Shown one piece after another: positions 23,989 to 36,394 of a DNA stretch of 64,000 nucleotides. The notes under the pieces were generated by a model that was not told the origin of the DNA, did not search any database, and was given only the letters and a program-made list of their open reading frames with translations. Made by a program: the position numbers and the translations under genes. This stretch comes from Artemia franciscana (Eukaryota > Arthropoda > Branchiopoda > Anostraca > Artemiidae), in the NCBI RefSeq assembly GCF_032884065.1, contig NC_088868.1, forward strand, positions 11,036,335 to 11,100,334. The letters run 5' to 3'. Positions within the stretch are counted from its first letter, which is position 1. Each line of letters starts with the position of its first letter.

Positions 23989-26052
23989 TTTTAACTACGT
24001 AAAACTTGCGAATATACAACATTCTTTGCTGTCCCATTGTCTTTGCATATAAATAGATTGTCAGGTTTACCGACTCTTGAACATGCAACATATAATGGTC
24101 CATGGGAAAACAATCTGTATTCAGATCTATACCTCATGATTCTAATGATTGCCCTTGAGCTTTGTTGATGGTGATTGCTAATCGACCATTCCCTGTCCCG
24201 GTGTCCCGGTCGTCATTTATATCCCCCTGTTTCCCCCGGTGTCCCCGTTGTAGTTGTGTCCCTGTGTCCCGGTCGTCATTTATATTCCCTGTGTCCCGGT
24301 CGTCATTTGTATCCCGGTGTCCCGGTCTGTATATACATTCGTTTTTTAGTTTTGTTTTTCTCCTTTAATTTTTTCCTTTTTTTTCTTTTTTAGTTTATTT
24401 AGATTTTTAGATTTTTTAGTTTTTTTATTAGTTTTTAGTTTTTTTTTCTTTTTAGTTTTTTTTGTAGTTTTTACCTTCTTTTTAGTTTTGTTAATTTTTT
24501 TTTTTTACTTATGTCCTGGTCGTCATTTATACTCCCTGTGTCCCGGTGCTTTGTTGATTGCTAATCGAACATTCCTTTTGTCCTGGTCGATTTCTCTTTG
24601 AGTGTCATCATTTGTTTTTTTCTTTTTTAGTTCTTTTAGTTTTTACCTTTTTTAGTTTTTTTTAGTTTTTTAGATGAAAATTTTTTTTAGTTTTTTCCTT
24701 TTTTTCTTTTTAGTTTTTCATTGGTTTTTACCTTTATTTTAGCTTATTTTTCAGTTTTTTCCTTTTTTTTAGTTTTTTTTTATTTTTTATTTTTTTTAGT
24801 TTTTTACCTTTTTTTAGTTTTTTTATTTTTTTTAGTTTTTTAGCTTTTTTACTTTTTTTATTAGTTTTTAGTTTTTTTTGTAGTTTTTGCCTTTTTTTAG
24901 TTTTTTCAGTTTTTTTTTTAGTTTTTTATTGGTTTTTACCTTTATTTTAGCTTATTTTTCAGTTTTTTCCTTTTTTTTAGTTTTTTTTTAGTTTTTAGTT
25001 TTTTTAGTTTTTTACCTTTTTTTAGTTTTTTTAGTTTTTTTAGTTTTTTAGCTTTTTTATTTTTTTTATTAGTTTTTAGTTTTTTTGTAGTTTTTGCCTT
25101 TTTTTAGTTTTTTTAGTTTTTTAGCTTTTTTATTAGTTTTTAGTTTTTTTTGTAGTTTTTGCCTTTTTTTAGTTTTTTTTTTTTGTTTTTTTGTAGTTTT
25201 TACCTTCTTTTTAGTTTTGTTAGTTTTTTTTTTTACTTATGTCCTGGTCGTCATTTATACTCCCTGTGTCCCGGTGCTTTGTTGATTGCTAATCGAACAT
25301 TCCTTTTGTCCTGGTCGCTTTCTCTTTGAGTGTCGTCATTTATTTTTTTCTTTTTTAGTTCTTTTAGTTTTTACCTTTTTTAGTTTTTTTTAGTTTTTTA
25401 GATGAAAATTTTTCTTAGTTTTTTCCTTTTTTTCTTTTTAGTTTTTTATTGGTTTTTACCTTTATTTTAGCTTATTTTTCAGTTTTTTCCTTTTTTTAGT
25501 TTTTTTTTATTTTTTATTTTTTTTAGTTTTTTACCTTTTTTTAGTTTTTTTAGTTTTTTAGCTTTTTTACTTTTTTTTATTAGTTTTTAGTTTTTTTTGT
25601 AGTTTTTGCCTTTTTTTAGTTTTTTCAGTTTTTTTTTAGTTTTTTATTGGTTTTTACCTTTATTTTAGCTTATTTTTCAGTTTTCTCCTTTTTTTTAGTT
25701 TTTTTTTAGTTTTTAGTTTTTTTAGTTTTTTACCTTTTTTTAGTTTTTTTAGTTTTTTAGCTTTTTTATTTTTTTTATTAGTTTTTAGTTTTTTTTTGTA
25801 GTTTTTGCCTTTTTTTAGTTTTTTTAGTTTTTTAGCTTTTTTATTAGTTTTTAGTTTTTTTTGTAGTTTTTGCCTTTTTTTAGTCTTTTTAGTTTTTTAG
25901 CTTTTTTATTTTTTTTATTAGTTTTTAGTTTTTTTGTAGTTTTTGCCTTTTTTTAGTTTTTTCAGTTTTGACGTCACCTGATCCAGTTTTTTCAGGTGAC
26001 GTCACCTGATCCACAGATCCACACACAGACAACTTATTTTTATATATATAGA
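23746..26052 (-). mobile_element. Non-autonomous Helitron H3, complete from TC to CTAG with two stacked terminators
   Basis: Read on the minus strand: TC-TATATATATAAAAATAAGT at 26052, TGACGTCA palindromes (about 25970-26005), and a long A/T-rich minisatellite present twice. The repeated block starts with 'acttatgtcctggtcgtc' on the plus strand near 24510 and 25234. Then come the 'tcccggtcgtcatttatattccc' minisatellite, the helicase relic, and (TA)n (23915-23987). The first GC hairpin (23792-23810) has its own CTAG at 23783-23786, and a second 13-bp hairpin (23752-23780) is followed by CTAG at 23746-23749. The flanking bases are A before TC and T after CTAG, the expected Helitron target. Length 2.3 kb, no coding capacity. 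Confidence 0.85.
23993..24190 (-). pseudogene. Helicase C-terminal relic in H3
   Basis: Same 200-bp relic as in H2, with the same stop (TGA after SLES) and the same missing T. Confidence 0.8.
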
Positions 26053-26075
26053 TGACATAAATTAAATAAAAAACA

Positions 26076-26290
26076 AGTGTTTTTAACTGAAAGTAAGGAG
26101 CAACATTAAAACTTAAAATGAACAGAAATTACTCCGTATATGAAAGGGCCTTTTCCTCCTCAACACCCCGCTCTTTACGCTAAAGTTTTTTACTGTTTTA
26201 AAAAGTAAAGTTAACAGAAAGTGTCAAACTTTAGCGTAAAAAGCGGAGCGTTGAGGAGGAAAAATCCCTTTCATATACAGAGTAATTTCT
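26076..26290. repeat. F2 terminal palindrome, right end truncated
   Basis: Starts tttttaactgaaagtaagg and folds back through 'ctctttacgctaaag', but stops at about 26290 before completing the outer arm, where F1-type sequence takes over. Confidence 0.8.
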
Positions 26291-26640
26291 TTATAAGCAT
26301 CTCAGACATAAGATCTTTCTATATATCAAGTTTCATTAAGATCCGACCACCCATTTGCGAGATAAAGATACCTCAATTTTCACATTTCATGATTTCCGGT
26401 TTCCCCATCCAACTCCCCTCAATGTCCCTGGATCTGGTTGGGATTTAAAATAAGAGCTCTGAAGCACAAGCTCCTTCTAAATATCAAACTTCATTAAGAT
26501 CTGATCTCCCATTCGTAAGTTACAAATACATCTTTCTAATTTTTTCAAATTACCCCCCCCCCATACTCCCCAAAAGAGCGTATCCGTTACGGTTATGTCA
26601 ATCACGTATTTAGGACTTGTGCTTATTTTTCCCACTAAAT
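26291..26640 (+). repeat. F1 fragment
   Basis: Contains 'tcaagtttcattaagatccgaccaccc', 'ggatctggttgggatttaaaataaga' and 'gttatgtcaatcacgtatttaggact' in the F1 order. The CAGACAGACC end is missing. Confidence 0.75.
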
Positions 26641-26765
26641 TTCTTGTTTCGCCTCTCTTCAGGTTTCTAAGAATCATTATTGGGCCTTCTTGAAGAAATT
26701 GACTTTCTCTATGCCGTTATGATTTACATAAGCAAGAAGTCAATGGACTAGAATTTTACCGAAGA
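26631..26765 (-). repeat. Uninterrupted counterpart of the 21499-22105 repeat
   Basis: Reverse complement of 22012-22105 followed directly by that of 21499-21528, giving the state without the 483-bp insertion. Confidence 0.75.
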
Positions 26766-26787
26766 TTGGTATTCTGAGGTAAAAAAG

Positions 26788-26985
26788 TTGTGTGGTAGGA
26801 GTCTAGACCAGTTTGATTTCAACTTACCTGAGTCCCTAGAAGTTCCTGCCAATATCCTTAAGTCCCTTCTTTCTATCTTCGAGAGCCTTCCGGTATTGTC
26901 TTATAAATTACCTTCTTATGATCTTCCACCTGCATTCCCTTCCATATCTCCGTCTGCGATCGAAAGAAGAATCGGGAAGCTATGA
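26788..26985 (+). pseudogene. Probable LINE fragment (spacer just before the reverse transcriptase)
   Basis: The 65-codon frame has a wording typical of the region just upstream of RT in CR1/Jockey-like LINEs: SYDLPPAFPSISPSAIERR followed by IGKL. A stop then cuts it off before the expected K-(S/A)-P-GPD motif. Short, truncated and assigned by resemblance only. Confidence 0.35.
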
Positions 26986-27254
26986 AAAACAAGTGTCTGC
27001 CCTTTAGCTTGTTACGGAGGGGGAGGGGTATTGAAAAGATTTAAGCTGTATGGTGTTTATTGTCGATATAATCTAAAGGAGATTCAACTTAAGATGAAGT
27101 CGTGGGAGTTAAATAAGTAAGGGATTAGAAACAGGAGACTGTTAATGATGCCCAATATGCTCGTTATAGAATCATTTATCGTTATAGTCTTACTTTATCA
27201 TATAGATTCCTCTGAGAGTGGTCCTAAAGACCACGAGAATTATGCTTAGTGTCT

Positions 27255-28337
27255 GGATCAAACAGTTCGTGGTAACGAAATTTTGGTACCAATAGCTGCA
27301 TCCAAAGAATCGCATTTTAATGCTGATTTTAAATATATAAGTTTTATTAATTTTAATCTTACCCATCCAAAGTTAAGACCCTGAGAAAATTTGCGTTATT
27401 TTAGAAAATAGGGGAAAACGCCCCCTAAAAGTTATAGAATCTTAACGAAAATCACACCATCAGATTCAGCGTATCAAAGAACACTGTGGAAGTTTCAAGC
27501 TCCTATCTACAAAAATGTGGAATTTTATATTTTTTGCCAGAAGGCAGATCACGGATGCGTGTTTATTTGTTTGTTTTTTTTTTTCCCAGGGATGATCGTA
27601 TCTACCCAGTTGTCCTAGAATGTTGCGAGACGGCTCGTTCTAACGGAAATGAAAAGTTCTAGTGCCTTTTTTAAGTGACCAAAAAATTGGAGGGCACCTA
27701 GGCCCCCTCCCGCGCTAATTATTTTCCCAAAGTCAACGGATCAAAATTCTGATATAGCCATTTTATTCAGCGTAGTCGAAAAACTTTATAACTATGTCTT
27801 TTTTGGTTGGAGGATTTTTTGGTTGGAGGCAGGGGTTGAGAAGAGGGGGTTATGCTGGAGGAACTTTCCATCGAGGAATTTGTCATGGGGAAGAAATTTT
27901 CCATGAAGGGAGCGCAGGATTTACTAGCATTAATTAAAAAAAAAAACAATGAAAAACTTTTTTCATTTGGAAGTAAGCAGCAGCATTAAAACTTAAAACG
28001 AACAGAGATTATTACCCATATGAGGGGCTCACCTCCTCCTAATACCTCGCTCTTTACGCTAAAGTATTTTTAGAAATGTCAACTATTTATTCTGCGGCTT
28101 TTGTGATTCAGGGATCATTCTTAATGAATTGGGACACAATTTACGCTTTAGTGTAAAGAGCGAGGTACTGACGAGGAGGCGAACCCCCTCATATATGTAA
28201 TAAAAAAATAAGAATACAAAAGTTCTTTACGTAAGCTAATTTATAAGTTACGTATATCTTTTACTTATAAAAAGATTCGTAAAAAATTAAAAGTTCTAGT
28301 TGCCTTTTTAATTAACCGAAAATCGGAGGGCAACTAG
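27255..28337 (+). repeat. F2 copy 3, truncated by LTR insertion
   Basis: Begins aaacagttcgtggtaacga, lacks about 60 bp after the hairpin, and is collinear with the other copies. It stops at 'ggagggcaactag', where the LTR (TGTTACGGGG) starts. The other F2 copies continue with 'gcttcctcc'. Confidence 0.8.
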
Positions 28338-29242
28338 TGTTACGGGGGGGGGGGTTCTTATAAAGTTACGTTAATTGTAGGGTTTCTTATAAAGTTAAGT
28401 TGTTTATAACATGAGAGCTTTATAGTTAAGGGACATAGACTGAGAGGGTTCTGTTGACAAGTCTCTATAACTATGTAGACAAAATCATTATCATGACGTT
28501 CAGGTCTCCCGAGTTGGGCAGATTCCCTTGGGAACGATCCAGTAGACAATAGGAACTGTACCTGGTACCTTGACTCATAGACAAAGACAATTATTGACAA
28601 TAATTTTATTTTCTTACTTCATATACAACTCCAGGTAAAATGACTTCAATGAGAGATAGCAGTATAATGCGCATCAAAGACTGAGTACAGAATAAAGACT
28701 GAATCGGGACTCAATTAATACTGAATTATTACTCCTAGCTTTTGGTCTACCTTATATATCCAGAATCAACCCGGATTTCTAAATTAAGCACTGGGTAGAC
28801 TGACCTCAGAAATGTTGCAATACAACTCTTCTTTCAATTATACAACATATGGCCTAATCTCCTCGCAAAGATTTATTACAACGAGGGTTTTCACCTCCAG
28901 TTTGTTGACCAGACCAGAAATAGAAATCTGGTTTCTAATTGGCTTTATGAATCTAATTTTGATAGTCTAAAAAGTATCATTTTTGCTAGCTGTAAAACTT
29001 ATGCCAAAGTAAAAAGTATCATTTTTTGCTTGCTGTAAAACTTGTGCCAAAAGTAAAAAGTATCGTTTTTTGCTTGATGTAAAACTTGTGCCAAAAGGCA
29101 CAAATTCTATGGGATGATGAATTTACCTTTAAAATCTTTAGACATATAAGAGATTCTTATTTTAACTTTTTACAGTGAACAAATGAGTGACTTGGTTTTG
29201 AGTTCTGTATGGGGGAGGGGGGTTGCTGGTCCATATGTTACA
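28338..29242 (-). mobile_element. LTR (copy b) of an LTR retrotransposon, inserted in F2
   Basis: 905 bp with TGTTACGGGG at one end and CATATGTTACA at the other. Orientation is taken from copy d, where a primer-binding site follows the GTAACA end and a TATA box precedes an AATAAA. By that rule this copy reads right to left. The sequence beyond 29242 begins, on the minus strand, with a purine tract (GCGGGATTGGGGATA) directly against the LTR. That fits a polypurine tract, so this would be a 3' LTR. Confidence 0.75.
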
Positions 29243-30690
29243 TATCCCCAATCCCGCTGTAGATTGACGCCCTCGTCAATCAGAACATTCCCTGTCCTTA
29301 AATTTTATCTTTCTTAAAGTTTCTTATTGTCAAAACATTTTTATTTTAATTCTCTCACCTCAAAAAAATGATTATTGAATGAAAACGTATATATTCCTAC
29401 ACCTTGTATTGAACCTACACCTTACACTTGAATTACATTAATACATCACTTGACATGAATAAGGTTTATACGTGAATACCTGACTCCAACTGTTTGTCTT
29501 TTATTTGAATTTTTTTTGTATTTATTTAGTTTTCAATTGATCTCAGGTATTCTTACAATAAAGTGTAAAATATACAACATTATATAAAAAGAATTACCAC
29601 TTGTACTTTTATTCAATTTAAACTATTAATTCACTATTTGACACTTTTAATTGTTCACTTATTTTTTTTTGGAATATTATTTTTACACCAATCACAATTC
29701 TCGTGTCCTTGCCCTATTTACTGATTGAACTATTATAATGTCATTCTTTAATTTATCACCCTTAAGTGTTTTTGTTGTTTAAATATTTAGCTATTGTAAA
29801 GTCTGTCTTGTTATTACGCGTTTACAAAATGGGAAGTGCAGGACTTGGAACACCTATCCCCTGCAGTTTAAGTACAAAAGTACCGCTGGTACTACAGCTC
29901 TGGATTTTAAGCGTTATTCTTATTGTCTTTAATTCATTCTACTGAGGTAGTATTTAAAACCTTACTTTGTAGTTGATTCCAAAGTTTATAAAATTAGGAA
30001 TTAGAATGTTCTGTTCTAAATCTTCATCTAGGTCTGTGACGTTGCTGATATTGGGTTTCCATGTTGAATTAGGTTATCATCTATGGTGTCTTCGTGGGTA
30101 TGTTGTGGTTGAGTCCGCTGGCTGGATGTTACGTCTTCTCTAGTTTACGGTGTTCAGTCAGAAAGATTAGAATGATTGTAGTACGATAGATGGCGCTATT
30201 TGAGGTGTCATGTGGGTGATAGCTCTCGTTGAATCAGAGGTGTTTTTGGGCATTCTTCGGCGGTTGATGAATCATGATAGGTGTTTTCCAGTTTTTTGAC
30301 CGTGACGTATCGGCGGCCAATGTCAAGAGTATGCCAAATTCTGTAATAAAAAATTTCTAGGCAGAATCATATGGTTATTAAACAGAATAACAATGATAGT
30401 ATATAATTATGAAAGCGATGGTATAGAACATTGTAAATAACATTAATTATTGACATTTAATTGCACTTGTTTCAAGGATGATTCAGTATATGATAAGTAT
30501 ATGATTATATGATTAAACAAGTAATACTGTTTAAAAGCGACAATTGTGCACCAAATTAATTTGGAGGTTTTTTTTGTATATTTCTAATTCTTTATACTCC
30601 CAACGCAAGACTTTGTAGAAAAGTAACATCTTTTTATAGCGTCATAGCCTTTCTATTGTCATGTATTAGGAATATTCAGTTTTGGAACAC
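29243..30690 (-). mobile_element. Internal 3' region of the LTR element next to LTR b
   Basis: About 1.4 kb is shared with 36395-37800, the region beside LTR copy c (for example 'gtagattgacg.cctcgtcaatc', 'aagtgcaggac', 'tgattccaaagtttata', 'attcttcggcggttga'). No open frame survives, so it is untranslated or decayed internal sequence. Confidence 0.65.
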
Positions 30691-30949
30691 AATACCGAAA
30701 ATTACAAGAGACAACCTCCATTCTCTTGTTTATATTAAAAAGGAACAAGTGATTAAACTTGTCAGAGGTCTAGATTTTACATAAAATTTTTCTGCCAAAT
30801 ATTTATATTTTTGATGTAATTGTGCCAAAAAGAAATACAATTAAATGGTATCTTAGCCTTTTAGCTGGATTACACCAACAATATTTATTAAGGTAGGGAC
30901 GGGATTTTCCTGTAATCAACAAAAGATAATATTAAAACAAAAGACCACT

Positions 30950-31310
30950 TTTGACAAAAACTCCAAGATTTCTGGTCTCGCCCTCCAACTCCCCCAACGC
31001 CACCGGATCTGATCGAAATTTAAAGTTAGGGCTCTTAGACATGAGGATATCAAATTTCAAATTTAAAATATCAAATTTCATTAAGATCCGATCACCGTTC
31101 GTAAGTTAAAAATACCTTTTTTTCAAATTTTTTCCGAGCTAACCGTCCCTCCACTCCCCACAGATGGTCGAACAGGGAAACGACTATTTCTAATTTAATC
31201 TGGTCTGATCCCTGGTACACCTGCCAACTTGCATCGTCCTAGCTGATCTGAAGTGCCCGAACTAGCAAAACCGGGACTGACAGACCGACGGACGGAAAGA
31301 ATTTGCGATT
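30950..31310 (+). repeat. F1 copy with its CAGACCGACGG end
   Basis: Phrases 'gccaccggatctgatcg', 'ttcattaagatccgatcacc', 'cccacagatggtcgaacagg' and 'actagcaaaaccgggact' in F1 order. Confidence 0.8.
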
Positions 31311-32289
31311 ACAGTACGGCACGTGGCCGACGGGCAAGTGTCACAAAGACTGATTTTCTTAGCATGGTCTCATCTGTCAACTGTACACAAAACAAAAACA
31401 AAAAAGGACATAATAAATTGACCTCTGATCAAAACAAATTAAAAAAAATCAGCCATTCTTGTCCACACAACTTGCGAATTTTTAAAGCATAAAACCACAA
31501 CATCTTTTCTGAGATCGTTTAGCGAAAGACAAGACAATCTCGAACGAAAGAGAGAGGGAGAAAAGAGGGATAATATAAAGAGATAGGAAGGATTTGGCAT
31601 CCGATACATCTCTATGATTTTCATCAAAGCATAAGAAACAGAAAAGAACTACTTAAGATAGAACTTCAGAAGAAGAAATACCGATTTTAAAATGATGGTC
31701 ACATTACACAGTAGTCGAAATCCAAATCTTGAGAAAGTCCACATCAGAGGCGCCATTTGGACCAAATCTTTGGGTGGGCATAAAATCCATCTCGGGCCCC
31801 CCGACTCACTTCGTGTTGCGTAATCATCTAGGAAATGGGCATTTGACAGAACTCGAGAATTTTATTATGTATCTTACCTACTTTCAAAGTTTACAATAAT
31901 TAATAGCAAATAGCGTAATTACCCCAAGGGTCAAGTAATTACGCTCTTTGGCTAATAGGCGTGCAGTAATTTCAAATCAATTGGACAGAATGGATTATGT
32001 TGGACATAATGGATTATTATGCATGGCAAAGGGCTCTTTGTGGTGGAAGCTTGGGCCCCCCTGGAAAATCCCCTGACCCCCCCCCCCTCCCCCAATGGCA
32101 CCTCTGGTCCACAGGGCTCTATAACACCACAAGCCCACTTTCGCTTGACGGAGGGCTCTACGATAACATACGCATTGACTAATAATTCAACTTTAAAGAA
32201 GAGAAAACTAAGCGCTTACAACTTATCATATCAAACAAAGCTCAAACATGCGTGCCATATTGCATCGCTCGTTTTCTAATTTCTAACTC
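31311..32289. other. No gene seen
   Basis: Unique AT-rich sequence with short ORFs only. No repeat family is shared with the rest of the window. Confidence 0.45.
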
Positions 32290-32414
32290 GTGCATAGAAA
32301 TATCCGTTTCCATTATAGAAGAGCACCTAATAAAATAATGTATTTAAAACAAACAAATACAACGTATAGACAATATCGAAAATTTCAAGACAGTGGAAAT
32401 TATTTCTGTAGATA

Positions 32415-32445
32415 TTTCGGCCCTATGTCCAAGGGCCGTCTTCAG
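32415..32445 (-). ncRNA. Hammerhead-ribozyme-like core motif (candidate)
   Basis: On the minus strand CTGAAGA, a 5-bp GGCCC/GGGCC stem and GAAA occur in the order of the hammerhead core (CUGANGA, stem II, GAAA). An extra C lies between CTGAAGA and the stem, and I could not pair a convincing stem III or fix the cleavage site. The inverted copy at 35255-35285 has GAAA changed to AAAA, which would inactivate it. Confidence 0.35.
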
Positions 32446-32467
32446 CACAATACAAGAATAAGAGAGA

Positions 32468-32528
<61 letters not shown>

Positions 32529-32529
<1 letters not shown>

Positions 32530-32683
32530 TAGCTGTTGGGGTGGCGCTTCGCGCCACCCCAACACCTAGATGGTGGGGGCGCTTCGCGCCCCCCCCCCAA
32601 GCCCCCCCGCGCGCGTAAGTCGTTACGCGCCATATTAGTTACGCGCCATTGTAGTTGTGTCCCTATGTCCCACCTGTGAATAT

Positions 32684-32778
<95 letters not shown>

Positions 32779-33941
32779 TTTAACTACGTAAAACTTGCGA
32801 ATATACAACATTCTTTGCTGTCCCATTGTCTGTGCATATAAATAGATTGTCAGGTTTACCGACTCTTGAACATGCAATATATAATGGTCCATGGGAAAAC
32901 AATCCGTATTCAGATCTATACCTCATGATTCTAATGATTGCCCTTGAGCTTTGTTGATGGTGATTGCTAATCGACCATTCCCTGAGTCGCCATCGTCATT
33001 TATATATCCCCCTGTGCACCCCGGCGTCCCCTTTGTAGTTATGTCCCTGTGTCCCGGTCGTCATTTATATTCCCTGTGTCCCGGTCGTCATTTGTGTCCC
33101 GGTGTTCCAGTCTGTGATTTCTCTTTGAGTGTCCCGGGCGTCATTTATATTCCTTGTGTCCCGGTCGTCATTTATATCCCCCTGTGCCCCCCGGCGTCCC
33201 CATTGTAGTTGTGTCCCTGTGTCCCGGTCGTCATTTATATTCCCTGTGTCCCGGTCGTCATTTGTATCCCGGTGTCCCGGTCTGTATATACATTCGTTTT
33301 TTAGTTTTGTTTTTCTCCTTTATTTTTTTCCTTTTTTCTTTTTTAGTTTATTTAGATTTTTAGATTTTTTAGTTTTTTTATTAGTTTTTAGTTTTTTTGT
33401 AGTTTTTACCATTTTTTTAGTTTTTTTTTTTACTTATGTCCTGGTCGTCATTTATACTCCCTGTGTCCCGGTCGTCATTTGTGTCTCGGTGCTTTGTTGA
33501 TTGCTAATTTATATTATATTTATATTTATATTTTTTATATTTATTAATATTTTTTTAGTTTTCTTTTTCTCTTATTTTTCAGTTTTTTCCTTTTTTTTAG
33601 TTTTTAGTTTTTTTTTGTTTTTTACCTTTTTTTAGTTTTTTTAGTTTTTTAGCTTTTTTAGTTTTTTTATTAGTTTTTATTTTTTTTGTAGTTTTTGCCT
33701 TTTTTTATTTTTTTCAGTTTTTTTTTAGTTATTAGATTTTTACCTTTTTTTTAGTTTTTTTTTAGTTTTTTAGCTTTTTTAGTTTTTTTTTTCTTTTTAG
33801 TTTTTTTTGTAGTTTTTACCTTTTTTAGTTTTTTTCTTCTTTTGTATTAGTGTGAAATAATTCAGACGTCATATGCGGACAAACATGACGTCACCTGATC
33901 CACAGATCCACACACAGACAACTTATTTTTATATATATAGA
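32529..33941 (-). mobile_element. Non-autonomous Helitron H4, complete from TC to CTAG
   Basis: 1413 bp. The 5' TC is at 33941 with TGACGTCA nearby. Next come an A/T minisatellite, the 'accgggacac' minisatellite, the helicase relic (32779-32975), (TA)n, hairpin 1 with CTAG (32566-32569), and hairpin 2 with CTAG at 32529-32532. TA sequence lies on both sides, so it inserted into a TA microsatellite of the Penelope-like element. Confidence 0.85.
32779..32975 (-). pseudogene. Helicase C-terminal relic in H4
   Basis: Same truncated helicase end, same internal stop and 4-T run as in H2 and H3. Confidence 0.8.
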
Positions 33942-34014
33942 TATATATATATATATATATAAAAGAACTTACATCAAATTGTGAGGATTAAAAACTGAAT
34001 AATTAAAAACTTCA

Positions 34015-34845
34015 TTGGAATGCTCCAATGAAGTTTTTGCTCCAATGAATTGGAGCATGAAATGCTCCAATTCATATATAAATGCAGAAATAAACTTTAT
34101 CAGAGATATTCTTTTTGGTAATGGATACCCCATTCCTTTTGTCAATAAAATAATTAACCGTAGAATAAAAAGACATTCTTGTAAAATCGAAGAAGATACT
34201 TCACAATGTGAGGCTACTGATAAGCCCTCAAATATTGTCTATCTTCCGTATATCCCAAAGATCACAACAAAATTAAAAAATATTTGCACAAAAAATAATC
34301 TGTACGTAGTTTTTACTAATAATTTTAAAATCATCAATTTCTTAAATTCGGGTAAAGATAAGACCCCAGTTACTCGCCAAAGAGGGGTCTATCAAACACC
34401 ATGTGATTGCGGAAAATACTATGTCGGCAGGACCCATCAGAATCTAGACAAACGGTTACAACAGCATAAAAATGACAGACAAGGCCTTAATTTCAAATAG
34501 TTCCAACAACTCCTTTGATTCTGCTTTAGGTTGGCATATATTTAATAATCCGTCCCACATGATACATTTTGAAAACTCTTCACTCATTAGTAATGATTTG
34601 GGAATAAAACAGGTGGTTTGAGAATTAATCGAAATTAATCTCAAAATAAATAATAATATTTCTTTGAACAGGGACTTGGGGGAATACTCACTAAATTCTT
34701 TATACTCAAATTTAATTAAAAATGATCTAACAAAATATTTTACTAAGCCGATTTATAATAGTACTGAACCAACTACGAAAAGGCCTTTGAGACAGGCTGC
34801 TAAACAAGCAAGATTAGCTTTAAGAAATTGCATCTAATCATTTTA
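34015..34845 (+). pseudogene. Penelope-like protein, C-terminal part with GIY-YIG endonuclease
   Basis: The first 161 codons (to 34500) contain the post-RT region (VYLPYIPKITTKLKNI) and a GIY-YIG nuclease: GVYQTPCDCG (residues 124-133), YYVGRT (135-140), and an Arg and His in LDKRLQQHK (Arg147, His151). A frameshift near 34495 moves the rest into another frame, which carries SALGWHIFNNPSHMIHFEN, one in-frame TGA near 34619, and a basic tail ending near 34837. In intact elements RT copies the RNA and GIY-YIG nicks the target. The RT itself is missing: the element is 5' truncated at the inverted repeat, and the ATG at 34015 is incidental. Confidence 0.8.
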
Positions 34846-35007
34846 TTCTCTTCAGTTTGAATGAGCTTATATTCTCATTTCATTCTTTTCGCCAGTCCTG
34901 GTTGAACTTCGTTGAAGTAAGGATGCTAGGGCTATTTTTAAAAAAAGTTTTAAAAAGTGTTTTTAATTATTCAGTTTTTAATCCTCACAATTTGATGTAA
35001 GTTCTTT

Positions 35008-35231
<224 letters not shown>

Positions 35232-35254
35232 TTCTCTCTTATTCTTGTATTGTG

Positions 35255-35285
35255 CTGAAGACGGCCCTTGGACATAGGGCCAAAA
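35255..35285 (+). ncRNA. Hammerhead-like motif, second copy, mutated
   Basis: CTGAAGA and the same stem as at 32415-32445, but the GAAA box reads AAAA. Probably inactive. Confidence 0.25.
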
Positions 35286-35449
35286 TATCTACAGAAATAA
35301 TTTCCACTGTCTTGAAATTTTCCCTATTGTCTCTACGTTGTATTTATTTGTTATGGAAAGGCAATGTGGTCTTCGTCGCTATTTTAATGTATTTAAACCA
35401 AAAAAGGTGCGCATTTCGATAACAAACGAAAGGTGAATTTCACTGCAAG

Positions 35450-36394
35450 TGTTACGGGGGGGGGGGATTTCTTATAAAGTTTTTTCTGATTACTTATAGT
35501 TTACTGATTTGCTTATAATGTCTACTAGATTTCTTATATAGTTTAAGTTGTTTGTGGTATGGAAGCCTTATAGTTGAGAAACATAGATTAGGGGGGTTCT
35601 ATTGGCAAGTCCCTATAACCGTGGAGATGAAATCATTATCACGATGTTCATGTCTGCCGAGAAGGGCAGATTCCCTTGGGAACGAACCAGTAGACAATAG
35701 GAACTGTATCTATACCTTGACTTGTAGACAAACACAATTATTGACAATAATTTTATTTTCTTACTTCATATACAACTTCAGGTAAAATGACTTCAATGAA
35801 AGATAACAATATGATGTACATCAAAGACTAATCACAATAGCTCTCTCTGCCTCTTCTAACTTTTGGTTCATCTTATATATCCTGCATCAACCCGGATTTC
35901 TAAATTAAGCACTGGGTAGATTGACCTCAGAAATATTGTAACACAACTTTTATTTTGATTATACGACATAAATCCAGTTTTGGTTGTCAACAAAAGTATC
36001 ATTTTGTATCATTTTCGACTATCAAAATTGGTAGCTGTAATTACGAAATTGTAACCAAAATTGCCTGTTGTAAAACTGTCATAAAAAAGGTATTGTTTTC
36101 GACTACCAAAATTGAAAGCTATAAAACTTATTGCGTGCGAAATTGTAAGCAAAATTGCTTGCTGTAAAACTATCATTAAAAAAAGGTATTATTTTCGACT
36201 ACCAAAATTGGAAGTTTTAAAACTTGCTGTAATTGCGAAATTGTAAGCAAAATTGCTTGCCGTGAAATTTGTGCCAAAAGTAAAACTTTGTTTTGCTTTT
36301 GTAAAACTTTTGTTTGAAACTTTCTAAAGTGAACGAAATAAGAGAATTGGTTTTGGGTTTTGAAAGGGGGGGGGTTGCTGGTCCATATGTTACA
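35450..36394 (-). mobile_element. LTR (copy c)
   Basis: 945 bp, TGTTACGGGG to CATATGTTACA, homologous to copies b, d and e. On the minus strand a purine tract (GCGGGATGGGGATA) abuts its start, consistent with a 3' LTR. The TTCGACTACCAAAATTGG-type short repeats inside generate open frames that are not genes. Confidence 0.8.

Noticed and set aside
24162..25285. Frames with repeated VPVVI, CPGRHL and SFVFLL wording (also 33129, 42798, 44176-46007, 46576-47053)
   Set aside because: Translations of the Helitron minisatellites and T-rich blocks; no start context or domain.
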